NCBI RefSeq assembly: GCF_030409215.1
Contig: NZ_JAUFPL010000017.1
Location: 191,138 to 255,137, forward strand
Reading direction: 5' to 3'
DNA length: 64,000 nucleotides
Origin: Halomonas ramblicola
Lineage (GTDB): Bacteria; Pseudomonadota; Gammaproteobacteria; Pseudomonadales; Halomonadaceae
The position numbers and the translations under genes were made by a program. The number at the start of each line of letters is the position of its first letter. The stretch's first letter is position 1. Positions 25,525 to 37,033 of this stretch are shown piece after piece. The notes under the pieces were generated by a model, which searched no databases, was not told the origin of the DNA, and worked only from the letters and a program-made list of their open reading frames with translations.

Positions 25525-27431
25525 TGGCCTTCCTCAGGCTGCTCGCCCGCAACCGCCTGGCGGCCTTCGGCGGCATCGTGCTGCTGCTGTTGCTGCTGCT
25601 GGCGCTGATCACGCCCTGGCTGCCGCTGCTCGACCCCGACGTCACCGACCCGGCCAACCGTCTCCAGACGCCCTTCAGCGCAGGTCACCCGCTGGGCACC
25701 GACGCCCTGGGCCGCGACATCCTCTCCCGGCTGCTGTGGGGCACCCGCGTCAGCCTGGCGGTGGGCATCGCCGCCTCCCTGGTGGCCGCCCTGGTCGGCT
25801 CGCTGATCGGCATCGTCGCCGGCTACTTCGGCGGGCGCACCGACAACCTGCTGATGCGGGGCATCGACATGCTGATGGCCTTCCCCTACATCCTGCTGGC
25901 CCTGGCCATCGTCGCGGTGCTGGGCCCGGGGCTGATGAATGCCCTCTATGCCATCGCCATCGTCAACATCCCCTTCTTCGCCCGCAATATCCGAGGCGTC
26001 ACGGTGGGCATCGCCCACCGGGAGTTCATCGATGCCGCCCGCCTCTCCGGCAAGGGTAACCTGCGCATCCTCTCCAGCGAGATCCTCCCCAACGTCCTGC
26101 CCATCATCGTGGTCACCCTCTCCACCACCGTGGGCTGGATGATCCTGGAGACCGCCGGACTCAGCTTCCTGGGCCTGGGTGCCCAGCCGCCCCAGGCAGA
26201 CCTCGGCTCGATGCTCGGCGAGGGCCGGCGCATGATGATCAACGCCCCCCATGTGGCCATGCTGCCCGGCCTGGCCATCTTCATCCTGGTGATGAGCATC
26301 AACCTGCTGGGCGACGGGGTGCGGGATGCCCTCGACCCACGCCTGAAGTCAGGGGCCCTCTCCCGGCCGGCGCCCATCACCCGGATCCGGCGCGGGGCAG
26401 CGCCCCCCGGGGACGGACGGCAGGGCCGGGCCGATGGCCTGCTGGCGGTGGACGACCTGCGCACCGACTTCGAGGTGGGCCGCACCACCTACCACGCCGT
26501 CAATGGGGTGAGCTTCGCCATCGGGGCCAACGAGTGCCTGGGCCTGGTCGGCGAGTCGGGGTCGGGCAAGTCGGTGACCGCCCTGTCATTGATGGGCCTG
26601 GTTGCATCGCCCCCGGGGGTCATCACCGGCGGCCGGGTGTGGCTCGGGGGACGCGACCTGCTCGCCCTCCCGCCCCGCGGCATCCGCCGCCTGCGCGGGC
26701 GTGAGGTGGCCTATGTGTTCCAGGACCCGCTCTCGACCCTGCACCCGCTGATCCGGGTCGGCGACCAGCTCGTCGAGGCCATTCGCCAGCATCAGCCCCT
26801 GTCGCGGCCGGCGGCCCGGGAGCTGGCCGTCAGCCTGCTCGACCGGGTGCGCATCCCCAATGCACAGCGTCGCGCCGACCAGTATCCCCACGAGCTCTCC
26901 GGCGGCATGCGCCAGCGGGTCGGCATCGCCATGGCCCTGGCCAATGATCCGGAACTGATCATCGCCGACGAACCGACGACGGCGCTTGACGTCACCGTCC
27001 AGGCGCAGATCCTCGCCCTCATCCAGCGCCTGCGCACGGAGAAGGGCACCTCGGTGCTGTTCATCACCCATGACTTCGGCGTGGTCTCCCAGATCTGCGA
27101 CCGGGTCGCGGTGATGTACGCCGGCCGCATCGTCGAGATCGGTCCCACGGCGGAGATCCTCGAGACGCCTCGCCACCCCTACACCCGTCGCCTGATCGAC
27201 TGCGTGCCCCGGCTGGGCGAGCCGGACAACGAGCCCGAGGCCATTCCCGGCCTGCCACCGGCGGCCGATGCCCTGCCACGGGGCTGCGCCTTCGCCGACC
27301 GCTGCGACCTGGTCGAGCCCGCCTGCCGGCAGGGCGAGATCGAACTGATCGCCACCGATGCCGAGCGCCGGGTGCGCTGCATCAAGCCGCTGGGCATCCC
27401 CACTGCCGCCTCCCAGGGAGAGTCCCGATGA
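25521..27431 (+). CDS. Fused ABC permease (DppC-like) and ATP-binding protein (DppD-like)
   Basis: One 636-residue frame carries two usual subunits. Residues about 1-285 are a DppC-type permease (LARNRLAAFGGIVLLLLLLL, EAA loop EFIDAARLSGKGNLRILSSE). After a linker of about 25 residues rich in Pro, Arg and Gly, the rest is an ABC ATPase: Walker A GESGSGKS, signature LSGGMRQRVGIAMALA, Walker B LIIADEPTTALD, and the C-terminal Cys-containing oligopeptide-transporter domain (GCAFADRCDL). The frame is uninterrupted, so this is a real fusion and not a missed stop. ATGA overlaps at both ends couple it to its neighbours. Confidence 0.93.
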   Translation: MMAFLRLLARNRLAAFGGIVLLLLLLLALITPWLPLLDPDVTDPANRLQTPFSAGHPLGTDALGRDILSRLLWGTRVSLAVGIAASLVAALVGSLIGIVAGYFGGRTDNLLMRGIDMLMAFPYILLALAIVAVLGPGLMNALYAIAIVNIPFFARNIRGVTVGIAHREFIDAARLSGKGNLRILSSEILPNVLPIIVVTLSTTVGWMILETAGLSFLGLGAQPPQADLGSMLGEGRRMMINAPHVAMLPGLAIFILVMSINLLGDGVRDALDPRLKSGALSRPAPITRIRRGAAPPGDGRQGRADGLLAVDDLRTDFEVGRTTYHAVNGVSFAIGANECLGLVGESGSGKSVTALSLMGLVASPPGVITGGRVWLGGRDLLALPPRGIRRLRGREVAYVFQDPLSTLHPLIRVGDQLVEAIRQHQPLSRPAARELAVSLLDRVRIPNAQRRADQYPHELSGGMRQRVGIAMALANDPELIIADEPTTALDVTVQAQILALIQRLRTEKGTSVLFITHDFGVVSQICDRVAVMYAGRIVEIGPTAEILETPRHPYTRRLIDCVPRLGEPDNEPEAIPGLPPAADALPRGCAFADRCDLVEPACRQGEIELIATDAERRVRCIKPLGIPTAASQGESR

Positions 27432-28435
27432 CCGCGCCCCTCCTCGAGATCCGTGGCCTGACCCGCACCTTCGGCGGCGGCCGCCGCTGGTTTGGTCCCC
27501 AGCGTCCCGGCGTGCAGGCGGTGCAGGGCATCGATCTGGACGTGCTGCGGGGCGAGACGCTGGGCATCGTCGGCGAATCGGGCTGTGGCAAGTCGACCCT
27601 GGCGCGCCTGCTGGTGGGCCTGGACGCCCCCACCGCCGGCAGTATCCGCTATGCCGGCGAGGACCTCCAGGCGCTGCGCCGGCGTGACCGCCATGCCCTG
27701 TCACGCCGCATCCAGTACGTCTTCCAGGATCCCCTGAGCTCGCTCAACCCGCGCCGCCGCATCCGCGACATCCTGGCGGCACCGCTGCGCCACCTGCGCG
27801 GCATGCGCGGCCAGGGGCTGGAGCGGCGCCTGGGGGAGCTGCTGGAGGTCGTCAACCTGCGCCCGGAGTTCATCGACCGCTACCCCCACGAGTTCTCCGG
27901 CGGCCAGGCCCAGCGCATCGGCATCGCCCGCGCCCTGGCGGCGGAACCGGAGCTGCTGGTACTCGACGAACCCGTCTCGGCGCTGGATGTGTCCGTGCAG
28001 GCACAGGTGTTGAAGCTGCTGCGCCGCCTCAAGGCGGAATTCGACCTCACCTACCTGTTCATCAGCCACGACCTCTCGGTGGTCGAGACCATCAGCGACC
28101 GGATCGCCGTGATGTACTTCGGCCGGGTGATCGAACAGGCTCCGGCGCGCGCCCTGTTCCGGACGCCCGCCCATCCCTACACCCGCCTGCTGCTGGGCAG
28201 CGCTCCGGTCCCGGGCGGTCCTGCCATCCAGGCGGAATCGGGCGATGCCGAGCTACCCGATCCCCTGGCGCCACCGCCGGGCTGCGCCTTCGCGCCCCGC
28301 TGCCCCCGCGCCCGGGCGCACTGCCGGGGGGCGCCGCCGCCCCTCGATCCGCTGAGCGGGCGGGAACGGCATGCCGCGGCCTGCTACTACCCGGTGGAGG
28401 GCGCCTGGCAACGCCAGGCACCCCCGCCGCCCTAG
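27428..28435 (+). CDS. Peptide-type ABC transporter ATP-binding protein (DppF-like)
   Basis: A 335-residue ATPase, second of the pair. Walker A is GESGCGKS, the signature FSGGQAQRIGIARALA, Walker B LLVLDEPVSALD. The C-terminal oligopeptide/dipeptide domain includes GCAFAPRCPRARAHC. It completes a transporter made of the binding protein, two permease domains and two ATPase domains, one permease and one ATPase being fused. Confidence 0.93.
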   Translation: MTAPLLEIRGLTRTFGGGRRWFGPQRPGVQAVQGIDLDVLRGETLGIVGESGCGKSTLARLLVGLDAPTAGSIRYAGEDLQALRRRDRHALSRRIQYVFQDPLSSLNPRRRIRDILAAPLRHLRGMRGQGLERRLGELLEVVNLRPEFIDRYPHEFSGGQAQRIGIARALAAEPELLVLDEPVSALDVSVQAQVLKLLRRLKAEFDLTYLFISHDLSVVETISDRIAVMYFGRVIEQAPARALFRTPAHPYTRLLLGSAPVPGGPAIQAESGDAELPDPLAPPPGCAFAPRCPRARAHCRGAPPPLDPLSGRERHAAACYYPVEGAWQRQAPPPP

Positions 28436-28487
28436 CCAGTCCCTCGAGGTCGACGCGGCCAGGCAGCACAATCCGGAAGTGACCCGC

Positions 28488-29519
28488 TCAGCGGGCCGGA
28501 TCGTCGAGCCACAACGCGACCAGCCGGGCCAGGGCCTCGAGGGAGTCACGATGCACGCGCTCCCAGCCGTGGGAAGCGTCGGCGCCGAAGCAGGCCAGGG
28601 CGTTGCGCACGTCGGCACCGGCCCGGGCGGCCGAGTCGCCGTCGCACGAGTAGTACGGGAAGCAGTCGGTGGCGAAGGGGATGGCATGCTCGCGGCACAG
28701 CGCCAGCAGCCGGCGGGTCGGGAGCGGATGCAGGGGCCCCAGGGAATCCATCATGGCGATGGTGACGCCGCGCAGGCAGACGTTCTGCCCCTCTCCCTGG
28801 GCGGCGATGTCCAGGTTGAGGATCTCCCGGATGCCCTCGAACATCGGCCGGGTGAGCCCTAGGCCCAGCTCCTCGGCACAGGAGAACAGCAACCGGGTAT
28901 CGCGTGGCTGCGCACCCGCCTCCAGCGCCGCCAGCACACAGGCGATCGCCGCCTTGTTGTCCAGGTGGCGGGCATTGATGAAGCCGGTGTCGGTCACCGC
29001 GATCCCGGGGTCGACGCTGACCAGGCTGCCCACGCCGATGCCGAGCGCCGCGAGTTCCACCGGGGCGGTCTCGACCAGGTCCAGGCGCAGGGCGACATGC
29101 TCCCAGTCGCTGGGCTGGGCATCGACCGCCTCGTTGAAGACGTGTCCCGAGGCCTTGTCCGGCAGCAGGGTGCCCAAGGCGGCGACTTCGCCCTGCCAGT
29201 CGTGGACCCGCACCCGCGCCCCGGGGGCGAAGCGGGCGTTCCAGTTGCCGACGGGGCGCACGCCCAGGCGGCCATCGGGGAACCGGCGCACCACCATGGC
29301 GGCCAGGGTATCCAGGTGGGCGGTGAGCGCCCGGCTCGGACGATCGCCGGGGCACTGGGCGATCAGGTCGCCCCGCGCGGTGCGCATGACTTCCAGGCCT
29401 TGAGCCTCGAGCCTGGGCGTCAGCCAGTCCGCCAGCGCCTCGCCATGCAGCGAGGGCGACGGGATCGCCAGCATCGCCTCCAGCTGCTGGATCAGGGACT
29501 GCGTATCGATGCGGTACAT
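28488..29519 (-). CDS. M42-family metallopeptidase
   Basis: A 343-residue aminopeptidase of the glutamyl-aminopeptidase/FrvX group. Metal ligands are H68 (AHLD), D187 (RHLDNKAAI), E217 next to catalytic E216 (CAEELGLG), D237 (LNLDIA) and H317 (ASHGWER). Similar M42 peptidases occur in the N-acetylglutaminylglutamine amide osmolyte clusters, but no such synthetase is here. It converges on the peptide ABC operon, so it could process imported peptides. Confidence 0.85.
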   Translation of the reverse strand: MYRIDTQSLIQQLEAMLAIPSPSLHGEALADWLTPRLEAQGLEVMRTARGDLIAQCPGDRPSRALTAHLDTLAAMVVRRFPDGRLGVRPVGNWNARFAPGARVRVHDWQGEVAALGTLLPDKASGHVFNEAVDAQPSDWEHVALRLDLVETAPVELAALGIGVGSLVSVDPGIAVTDTGFINARHLDNKAAIACVLAALEAGAQPRDTRLLFSCAEELGLGLTRPMFEGIREILNLDIAAQGEGQNVCLRGVTIAMMDSLGPLHPLPTRRLLALCREHAIPFATDCFPYYSCDGDSAARAGADVRNALACFGADASHGWERVHRDSLEALARLVALWLDDPAR

Positions 29520-29543
29520 GCCCCTCCCTCCGTGGGAACGCCG

Positions 29544-30671
29544 TCAGCCACGATGATAACCCGGCGTGACGAACGGCAGCTTGCCGACGGTCATGGGCAG
29601 GCGCTTGCCGCGCACCTCGGCGAACACCCGGGTGCCGATCTCGGCCTGCTCGATGGCCACATAGCCCATCGCGACCGGCTGGCCGACGGTGGGCCCGAAA
29701 CCACCGGAGGTGACACGGCCGATGGGGTTGCCGTCGGCATCGAACAGCTCGGCGCCCTCGCGTACCGGGGCGCGTCCCTCGCCCAGCAGGCCGACCCGCT
29801 TGCGCCGGTGGTCCTTCTTCTCCACCTGGTGGAGGACCAGGTCGGCGCCGGGAAAGCCGCCGGCACGCTCGCCGCCGCGGCGCCGCGACTTGCCGATGGC
29901 CCAGATCAGCGAGGCTTCCACCGGCGTGGTGGTGGTATCGATGTCGTGACCATAGAGGCACAGGCCCGCCTCCAGGCGCAGGGAGTCGCGGGCGCCCAGG
30001 CCGATCGCCGCCACCTCGGGCTCCTCGAGCAAGCGGCGCGCCAGGGCCTCGCTGCGCTCGGCCGGTACCGAGATCTCGAAGCCATCCTCGCCAGTGTAGC
30101 CGCTACGGCTGATCCACACTTCGATCCCATCGAGGGTGAACTTGCCGTGCTGCATAAAGACCAGCTCGCAGGCCTCGGGACAGAGTCGCGCCATCACCTC
30201 GGCCGTCCGGGGCCCCTGCAGGGCCAGCAGGCCACGGTCCAGCTCCTCGATCCGATGTCCCTCGCCCAGGCCGCGGCGCAGGTGGGCGCCGTCCTGGGCC
30301 CGGCACGCCGCATTGACCACCAGATAGAGATGATCGCCGGCGTTGACCACCATCAGGTCGTCGAGGATTCCGCCCTCCTCGCTGGTGAACAGCGCATAGC
30401 GCTGCATGCCCTCGGCAAGCCCGAGGAGATCGGCCGGCACCAGGGTCTCCAGAGCCTCGGCGGGCCGCGGGCCGCGCAGCAGCAGCTGGCCCATATGGGA
30501 CACATCGAACAGGCCGCAGGCGGCCCGGGTGTGCTCGTGCTCCTTCTTGACCCCGAGTGGGTACTGGACCGGCATCGCGTAGCCCGCGAAGGGCACCATC
30601 TTCGCCCCCAGCTCGTGGTGGAGGGAATGGAGGGGAGTCTGCTTGAGTTCGCTCATGTCGTCGTCGCTCAT
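29544..30671 (-). CDS. gcvT: Glycine cleavage system T protein (aminomethyltransferase)
   Basis: A 375-residue protein transferring the aminomethyl carbon from lipoylated GcvH to tetrahydrofolate. FDVSHMGQLLLRG, GDHLYLVVNAA, WISRSGYTGEDGFEI and the late VTSGGFGPTVG are GcvT hallmarks. Two in-frame ATGs (30671, 30656) are possible and neither has a strong ribosome site; the longer form is given. Unlike in E. coli it is separated from gcvH and gcvP by a symporter gene on the same strand as itself. Confidence 0.93.
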   Translation of the reverse strand: MSDDDMSELKQTPLHSLHHELGAKMVPFAGYAMPVQYPLGVKKEHEHTRAACGLFDVSHMGQLLLRGPRPAEALETLVPADLLGLAEGMQRYALFTSEEGGILDDLMVVNAGDHLYLVVNAACRAQDGAHLRRGLGEGHRIEELDRGLLALQGPRTAEVMARLCPEACELVFMQHGKFTLDGIEVWISRSGYTGEDGFEISVPAERSEALARRLLEEPEVAAIGLGARDSLRLEAGLCLYGHDIDTTTTPVEASLIWAIGKSRRRGGERAGGFPGADLVLHQVEKKDHRRKRVGLLGEGRAPVREGAELFDADGNPIGRVTSGGFGPTVGQPVAMGYVAIEQAEIGTRVFAEVRGKRLPMTVGKLPFVTPGYHRG

Positions 30672-30691
30672 GGTAACGAGGCCAGCAACGA

Positions 30692-30719
30692 CGAGAGGTG
30701 CCCACGGGGGCACCTCTCG
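30692..30719 (-). terminator. Hairpin downstream of the symporter gene
   Basis: Perfect 12-bp stem CGAGAGGTGCCC with a 4-nt loop, between the symporter stop and gcvT. No T-run follows on the minus strand, so it may reduce read-through into gcvT only partially. Confidence 0.5.
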
Positions 30720-30733
30720 ACGGGCGGTCAGCC

Positions 30734-32119
30734 TCAGGACTTGTCGTGGTCCAGCTCCTCGCCCGGCAGGATCTCCTTGCCTTCGAAGTAGTCGCGGGTC
30801 AGCTTGAACACCACCGGCGACAGCAACGCCAGGGCGATCAGGTTGGGAATGGCCATCATGGCGTTGAAGACGCTGGCGAGCAGCCACACGAAACCGAGCG
30901 GCAATACCGAGCCGGCGAAGATCGCCAGGATGTAGATCACCCGATAGTACTTGATGGCCCCCACCCCGAACAGGAACTCGAAGCACTTCTCGCCGTAGAA
31001 GGCCCAGCCCAGGATGGTGGTGAAGGCAAACACCGCCAGGGCGAAGGAGACCACATATTGGCCGACCCCGGGCAACGCATCGTTGAAGGCCAGGGAGGTC
31101 AGGGAGGCCCCGGTCTCGCCGGAGGTCCAGGTGGTGGTCAGGATGGCCAGGGCGGTGATGGAACACACCACGATGGTGTCGATGAAGGTGCCCAGCATGG
31201 CGATCAGGCCCTGGCGAACCGGGTTCCTGGTCTGGGCGGCGGCGTGGGCGATAGGCGCACTGCCCAGGCCCGCCTCGTTGGAGAAGACGCCGCGCGCCAC
31301 GCCGAACTGGATCGCCTTGGCCACCGCCGCACCGGCGAAGCCGCCTGCCGCCGAGATCGGGGTGAAGGCATGCCCGAAGATCAGGCCCAGGGCGCTGCCT
31401 ACCTGGTCGGCGTTGATGATCAGCACCAGCAGGCCGCAGCCGATGTAGGCGACGGCCATGATCGGCACCAGTTTCCCGGCCACCTTGGCGATACGCTTGA
31501 TGCCGCCGAGAATCACCATGCCGGCCAGCACCATGATCACCAGGCCGGTGATCCAGTGCGGCAGATTGATGGACTGGCCGAGGCCGTCGGCCACGGAGTT
31601 GGACTGCACGGTGTTGCCGATGCCGAAGGCCGCCACGGCGCCGAACAGCGCGAAGGCGCCGCCCAGCCAGCCCCACTTCTTGCCGAGGCCGTTGCGGATG
31701 TAGTACATGGGGCCGCCGACGTGGTCGCCGGCCTCGTCGACCTGGCGATAGCGCACCGCCAGCACGGCCTCGGCGAACTTGGTGGCCATGCCCACCAGGG
31801 CGGTGATCCACATCCAGAACACCGCCCCGGGCCCACCGAGGAAGATGGCGGTCGCCACCCCGGCGATGTTGCCGGTGCCGATGGTGGCCGACAGCGAGGT
31901 CATCAGGGCGTTGAAAGGCGATACCTCACCCTCGCCTTCTTCGCCCTTGGCGGTGGTACGGCCCTGCCACAGCAGCTTGAACCCCATGCCCAGCTTGCGG
32001 ATCGGCAACAGCTTGAGGCCGGCCTGCAGGTAGAGGCCAACGCCGAGCAACAGGACCAGCATGAGCGGGCCCCAGACGACCCCTTCGATGGCTGACAATA
32101 GATTGGTCAAGGTTTCCAC
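30734..32119 (-). CDS. Sodium:alanine/glycine symporter (AGCS family)
   Basis: A 461-residue membrane transporter of the alanine/glycine:cation symporter family with about ten membrane segments. Family features are SATIGTGNIAGVATAIFLGG near residue 75, then GGPMYYIRNGLG and FSNEAGLGSAPIAHAAA. The start is GTG, preceded by GGGAGA. Its position between gcvT and gcvH suggests that it imports glycine (or alanine) for the cleavage system. Confidence 0.93.
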   Translation of the reverse strand: METLTNLLSAIEGVVWGPLMLVLLLGVGLYLQAGLKLLPIRKLGMGFKLLWQGRTTAKGEEGEGEVSPFNALMTSLSATIGTGNIAGVATAIFLGGPGAVFWMWITALVGMATKFAEAVLAVRYRQVDEAGDHVGGPMYYIRNGLGKKWGWLGGAFALFGAVAAFGIGNTVQSNSVADGLGQSINLPHWITGLVIMVLAGMVILGGIKRIAKVAGKLVPIMAVAYIGCGLLVLIINADQVGSALGLIFGHAFTPISAAGGFAGAAVAKAIQFGVARGVFSNEAGLGSAPIAHAAAQTRNPVRQGLIAMLGTFIDTIVVCSITALAILTTTWTSGETGASLTSLAFNDALPGVGQYVVSFALAVFAFTTILGWAFYGEKCFEFLFGVGAIKYYRVIYILAIFAGSVLPLGFVWLLASVFNAMMAIPNLIALALLSPVVFKLTRDYFEGKEILPGEELDHDKS

Positions 32120-32309
32120 GTGAATCTCCCTATGCGGTTGTTGTTATGCACTGCCGAGTACCGGGAACGCCCAGGCGATCTTGTTGCCTACTGGCGCGAC
32201 CGGCGAGGTTTCGGCAGCGCAGACCCGCGTAACATAGCGGAATCCGTGCCCGATGCACCACCCGGACGAACGACGCAGAATCAACCCGGATGGCGGGAAA
32301 GGAAATTTG

Positions 32310-32323
32310 TTTCCTATACGAAA
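32310..32323. promoter_or_regulatory. Palindromic operator candidate, copy 1
   Basis: TTTCCTATACGAAA fits the palindrome TTTC-N-TATA-N-GAAA. It lies about 190 bp upstream of the symporter start and 290 bp upstream of gcvH, partly overlapping another inverted repeat. Confidence 0.5.
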
Positions 32324-32595
32324 CCTGCCGGCCTGCCGGCCAGCTCGACTATTGCCAGCATAGACGCCGTGCCAGAGGGCGTCGCGCCCATCGGTCGGGA
32401 GTCGGCGGTGAGCCGCCGTCCAGGCCCGCGGGCATCCCGCGGCTCCCCGTCCCACCAACGGCGACGCCCATGGCCACTGCGCGGCCCGCAGGCTGGACGT
32501 CTCGGGGATCGCGGGCCACCCTGAGAGGCGGGCGGGCCGCCGGACTCGCCAAACGCCGCCAATGGCGGTAGCATTCGCGCTATCCCGAAAACCAT

Positions 32596-32609
32596 TTTCT
32601 TATAGGAAA
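32596..32609. promoter_or_regulatory. Palindromic operator candidate, copy 2, over the gcvH ribosome site
   Basis: TTTCTTATAGGAAA fits the same palindrome as 32310-32323 and ends 5 bp before the gcvH ATG. Its GGAAA is also the probable ribosome binding site, so a bound repressor here would block gcvH transcription directly. Confidence 0.55.
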
Positions 32610-32614
32610 TTCCG

Positions 32615-33007
32615 ATGAGTTCAATTCCCGCCAACCTGCGTTACGCCGAAAGCCATGAATGGGTGCTGGACAATGGTGACGGCACCGTGACCATCGGCAT
32701 CACCGACCATGCCCAGGAGGCCCTGGGCGACGTGGTCTTCGTCGAGCTGCCCGAGGTGGGCCGTGCCCTCGAGCTCAAGGAGGAGTTCGGCGTGATCGAG
32801 TCGGTCAAGGCCGCTTCCGATCTCTACGCCCCGGTGGCCGGCGAGATCCTCGAGGTCAACGAGGCACTGGAGGACGCCCCGGAGACGGTCAACGACTCCC
32901 CCTATGAGGAGGGCTGGATCATGAAGGTGCGTCTCGACGACGCCGCCCAGCTCGACGACCTGCTCGACGCCGACGGCTACCAGGCCGTGGCCGACGCCGA
33001 CGACTGA
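32615..33007 (+). CDS. gcvH: Glycine cleavage system H protein
   Basis: A 130-residue lipoyl carrier. The lipoylated lysine is K65 in [13 protein letters not shown]. The start [17 protein letters not shown] is the canonical family N-terminus. It is the first gene of gcvH-gcvP; the 107-bp gap to gcvP holds a 7-bp-stem hairpin (33034-33053) that might lower read-through. Confidence 0.97.
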   Translation: MSSIPANLRYAESHEWVLDNGDGTVTIGITDHAQEALGDVVFVELPEVGRALELKEEFGVIESVKAASDLYAPVAGEILEVNEALEDAPETVNDSPYEEGWIMKVRLDDAAQLDDLLDADGYQAVADADD

Positions 33008-33114
33008 CGTCGCCCCGGCGTTTCCCGCTTCGCCCCCGGCTTCCGGGCCGGGGTGCCTCCGTTCACCGATCCGTGTCGTCCACGACCGGTCCCGATCAAT
33101 CGACAGGATGCCCC

Positions 33115-36009
<2,895 letters not shown>

Positions 36010-36021
36010 AGCGCCGACGCC

Positions 36022-36936
36022 TCAGTCGGCGCGCAGCGGATCACCGTAGCCGTGCAGCGCCTGACGGCGCTGCTCGCGGAAGTCCTCCAGCAGGCGAATG
36101 TAGCGGCGCGGCATCTCGGCGCCGCGACGCTGCACCAGGTGCAGACTCTCGTGGACCGCCACCGGCAGGTCCAGCGCCTTCACCTGCCGCTGCCAGGGCG
36201 AGGTCTCCAGTACCGGTCGTGACACCACCGTGAAACCCAGGCCACGCGCCACCGCATCCAGCACCATGCCCACCTCGTTGGTGAACCCCTGGCGCCGGAA
36301 ATGGCTCATGGAGCGGAACTCCCCGGGGAAGTTGCCGCGCAACAAGGCGCTGGCGTGGTTGAGGCCGTCGAAATAGCTGACGAAGCCGATCCCCATCAGG
36401 TCGGTCAGGCCGGCGCCGGCGAAGTCCGCGGGCACCACCAGGCACAACGGCTCGCGGTGCCAGGGCGCCACCTCCAGGTCGGGGTGACGCACCGGGTCGG
36501 TGACGATGCCCAGGTCGTAGCGACCGGCCAGCACGTCCTGGGCGATCTCGTGGTTGAAGGCGAAGCTGTAGCTCACCGTCAGCCCCGGATGCATCTGCTG
36601 CTGCCCCAGCAGGAAGGGGTAGAGCATCGCCCCGACACTGCCAGGTGAGGCCAGGCGGCAATCGCCCGAGTAGGTGGAATCGGCGTCCAGGGAGTGGCGG
36701 AACTGCTCGTGCTCGGCGAACAGCTTCAGGGCGTAGTCGTAGGCGCGGCGCCCCGCCTCGGTCAGCGTGAAGCGCCGCCCGTGGCGCTCCAGCAGCGGCC
36801 TGTCCAGGTACTGCTCCAGCTTGCGCACGTGCTGACTGACGCCGGGCTGGGTCATCTCCAGGCGGCGTGCCGTCCGGGTGAAGCTTCCCGTCTCGACCAG
36901 GGTGATGAAGGTACGGAAATACAGGGCATTGAACAT
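36022..36936 (-). CDS. LysR-family transcriptional regulator
   Basis: A 304-residue regulator. The winged helix includes LYFRTFITLVETGSFTRTA and MTQPGVSQHVRKLEQYLDR; the effector domain follows. It converges on gcvP (12 bp between stops) and is divergent from ppnN. Convergence with gcvP does not by itself imply control of glycine cleavage. Target and inducer unknown. Confidence 0.88.
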   Translation of the reverse strand: MFNALYFRTFITLVETGSFTRTARRLEMTQPGVSQHVRKLEQYLDRPLLERHGRRFTLTEAGRRAYDYALKLFAEHEQFRHSLDADSTYSGDCRLASPGSVGAMLYPFLLGQQQMHPGLTVSYSFAFNHEIAQDVLAGRYDLGIVTDPVRHPDLEVAPWHREPLCLVVPADFAGAGLTDLMGIGFVSYFDGLNHASALLRGNFPGEFRSMSHFRRQGFTNEVGMVLDAVARGLGFTVVSRPVLETSPWQRQVKALDLPVAVHESLHLVQRRGAEMPRRYIRLLEDFREQRRQALHGYGDPLRAD

Positions 36937-37033
36937 GGCAAGGCGGCCGTCGCGGACGGAGCCCCATACTAGCACCCCACCGGCCGCAGGCGTGATAGCA
37001 TCGGCCTGAGAACCGGACGCCAAGGACGCTCCC

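Larger units (their letters stand above)
32120..32614. other. 495-bp gene-free regulatory region between the AGCS symporter and gcvH
   Basis: No credible gene is present. The region holds two copies of TTTCNTATANGAAA (listed separately), a GGAAA-TTTG-TTTCC inverted repeat overlapping the first, and two adjacent CTGCCGGC units at about 32325-32341. I looked on both strands for a tandem glycine riboswitch and could not recognise its conserved cores. The region must contain promoters for two divergent units. Confidence 0.6.

Noticed and set aside
32120..32614. Glycine riboswitch near gcvH or the symporter
   Set aside because: I looked for the conserved aptamer cores on both strands. A GCCGAAACC string exists, but the surrounding structure does not fit.
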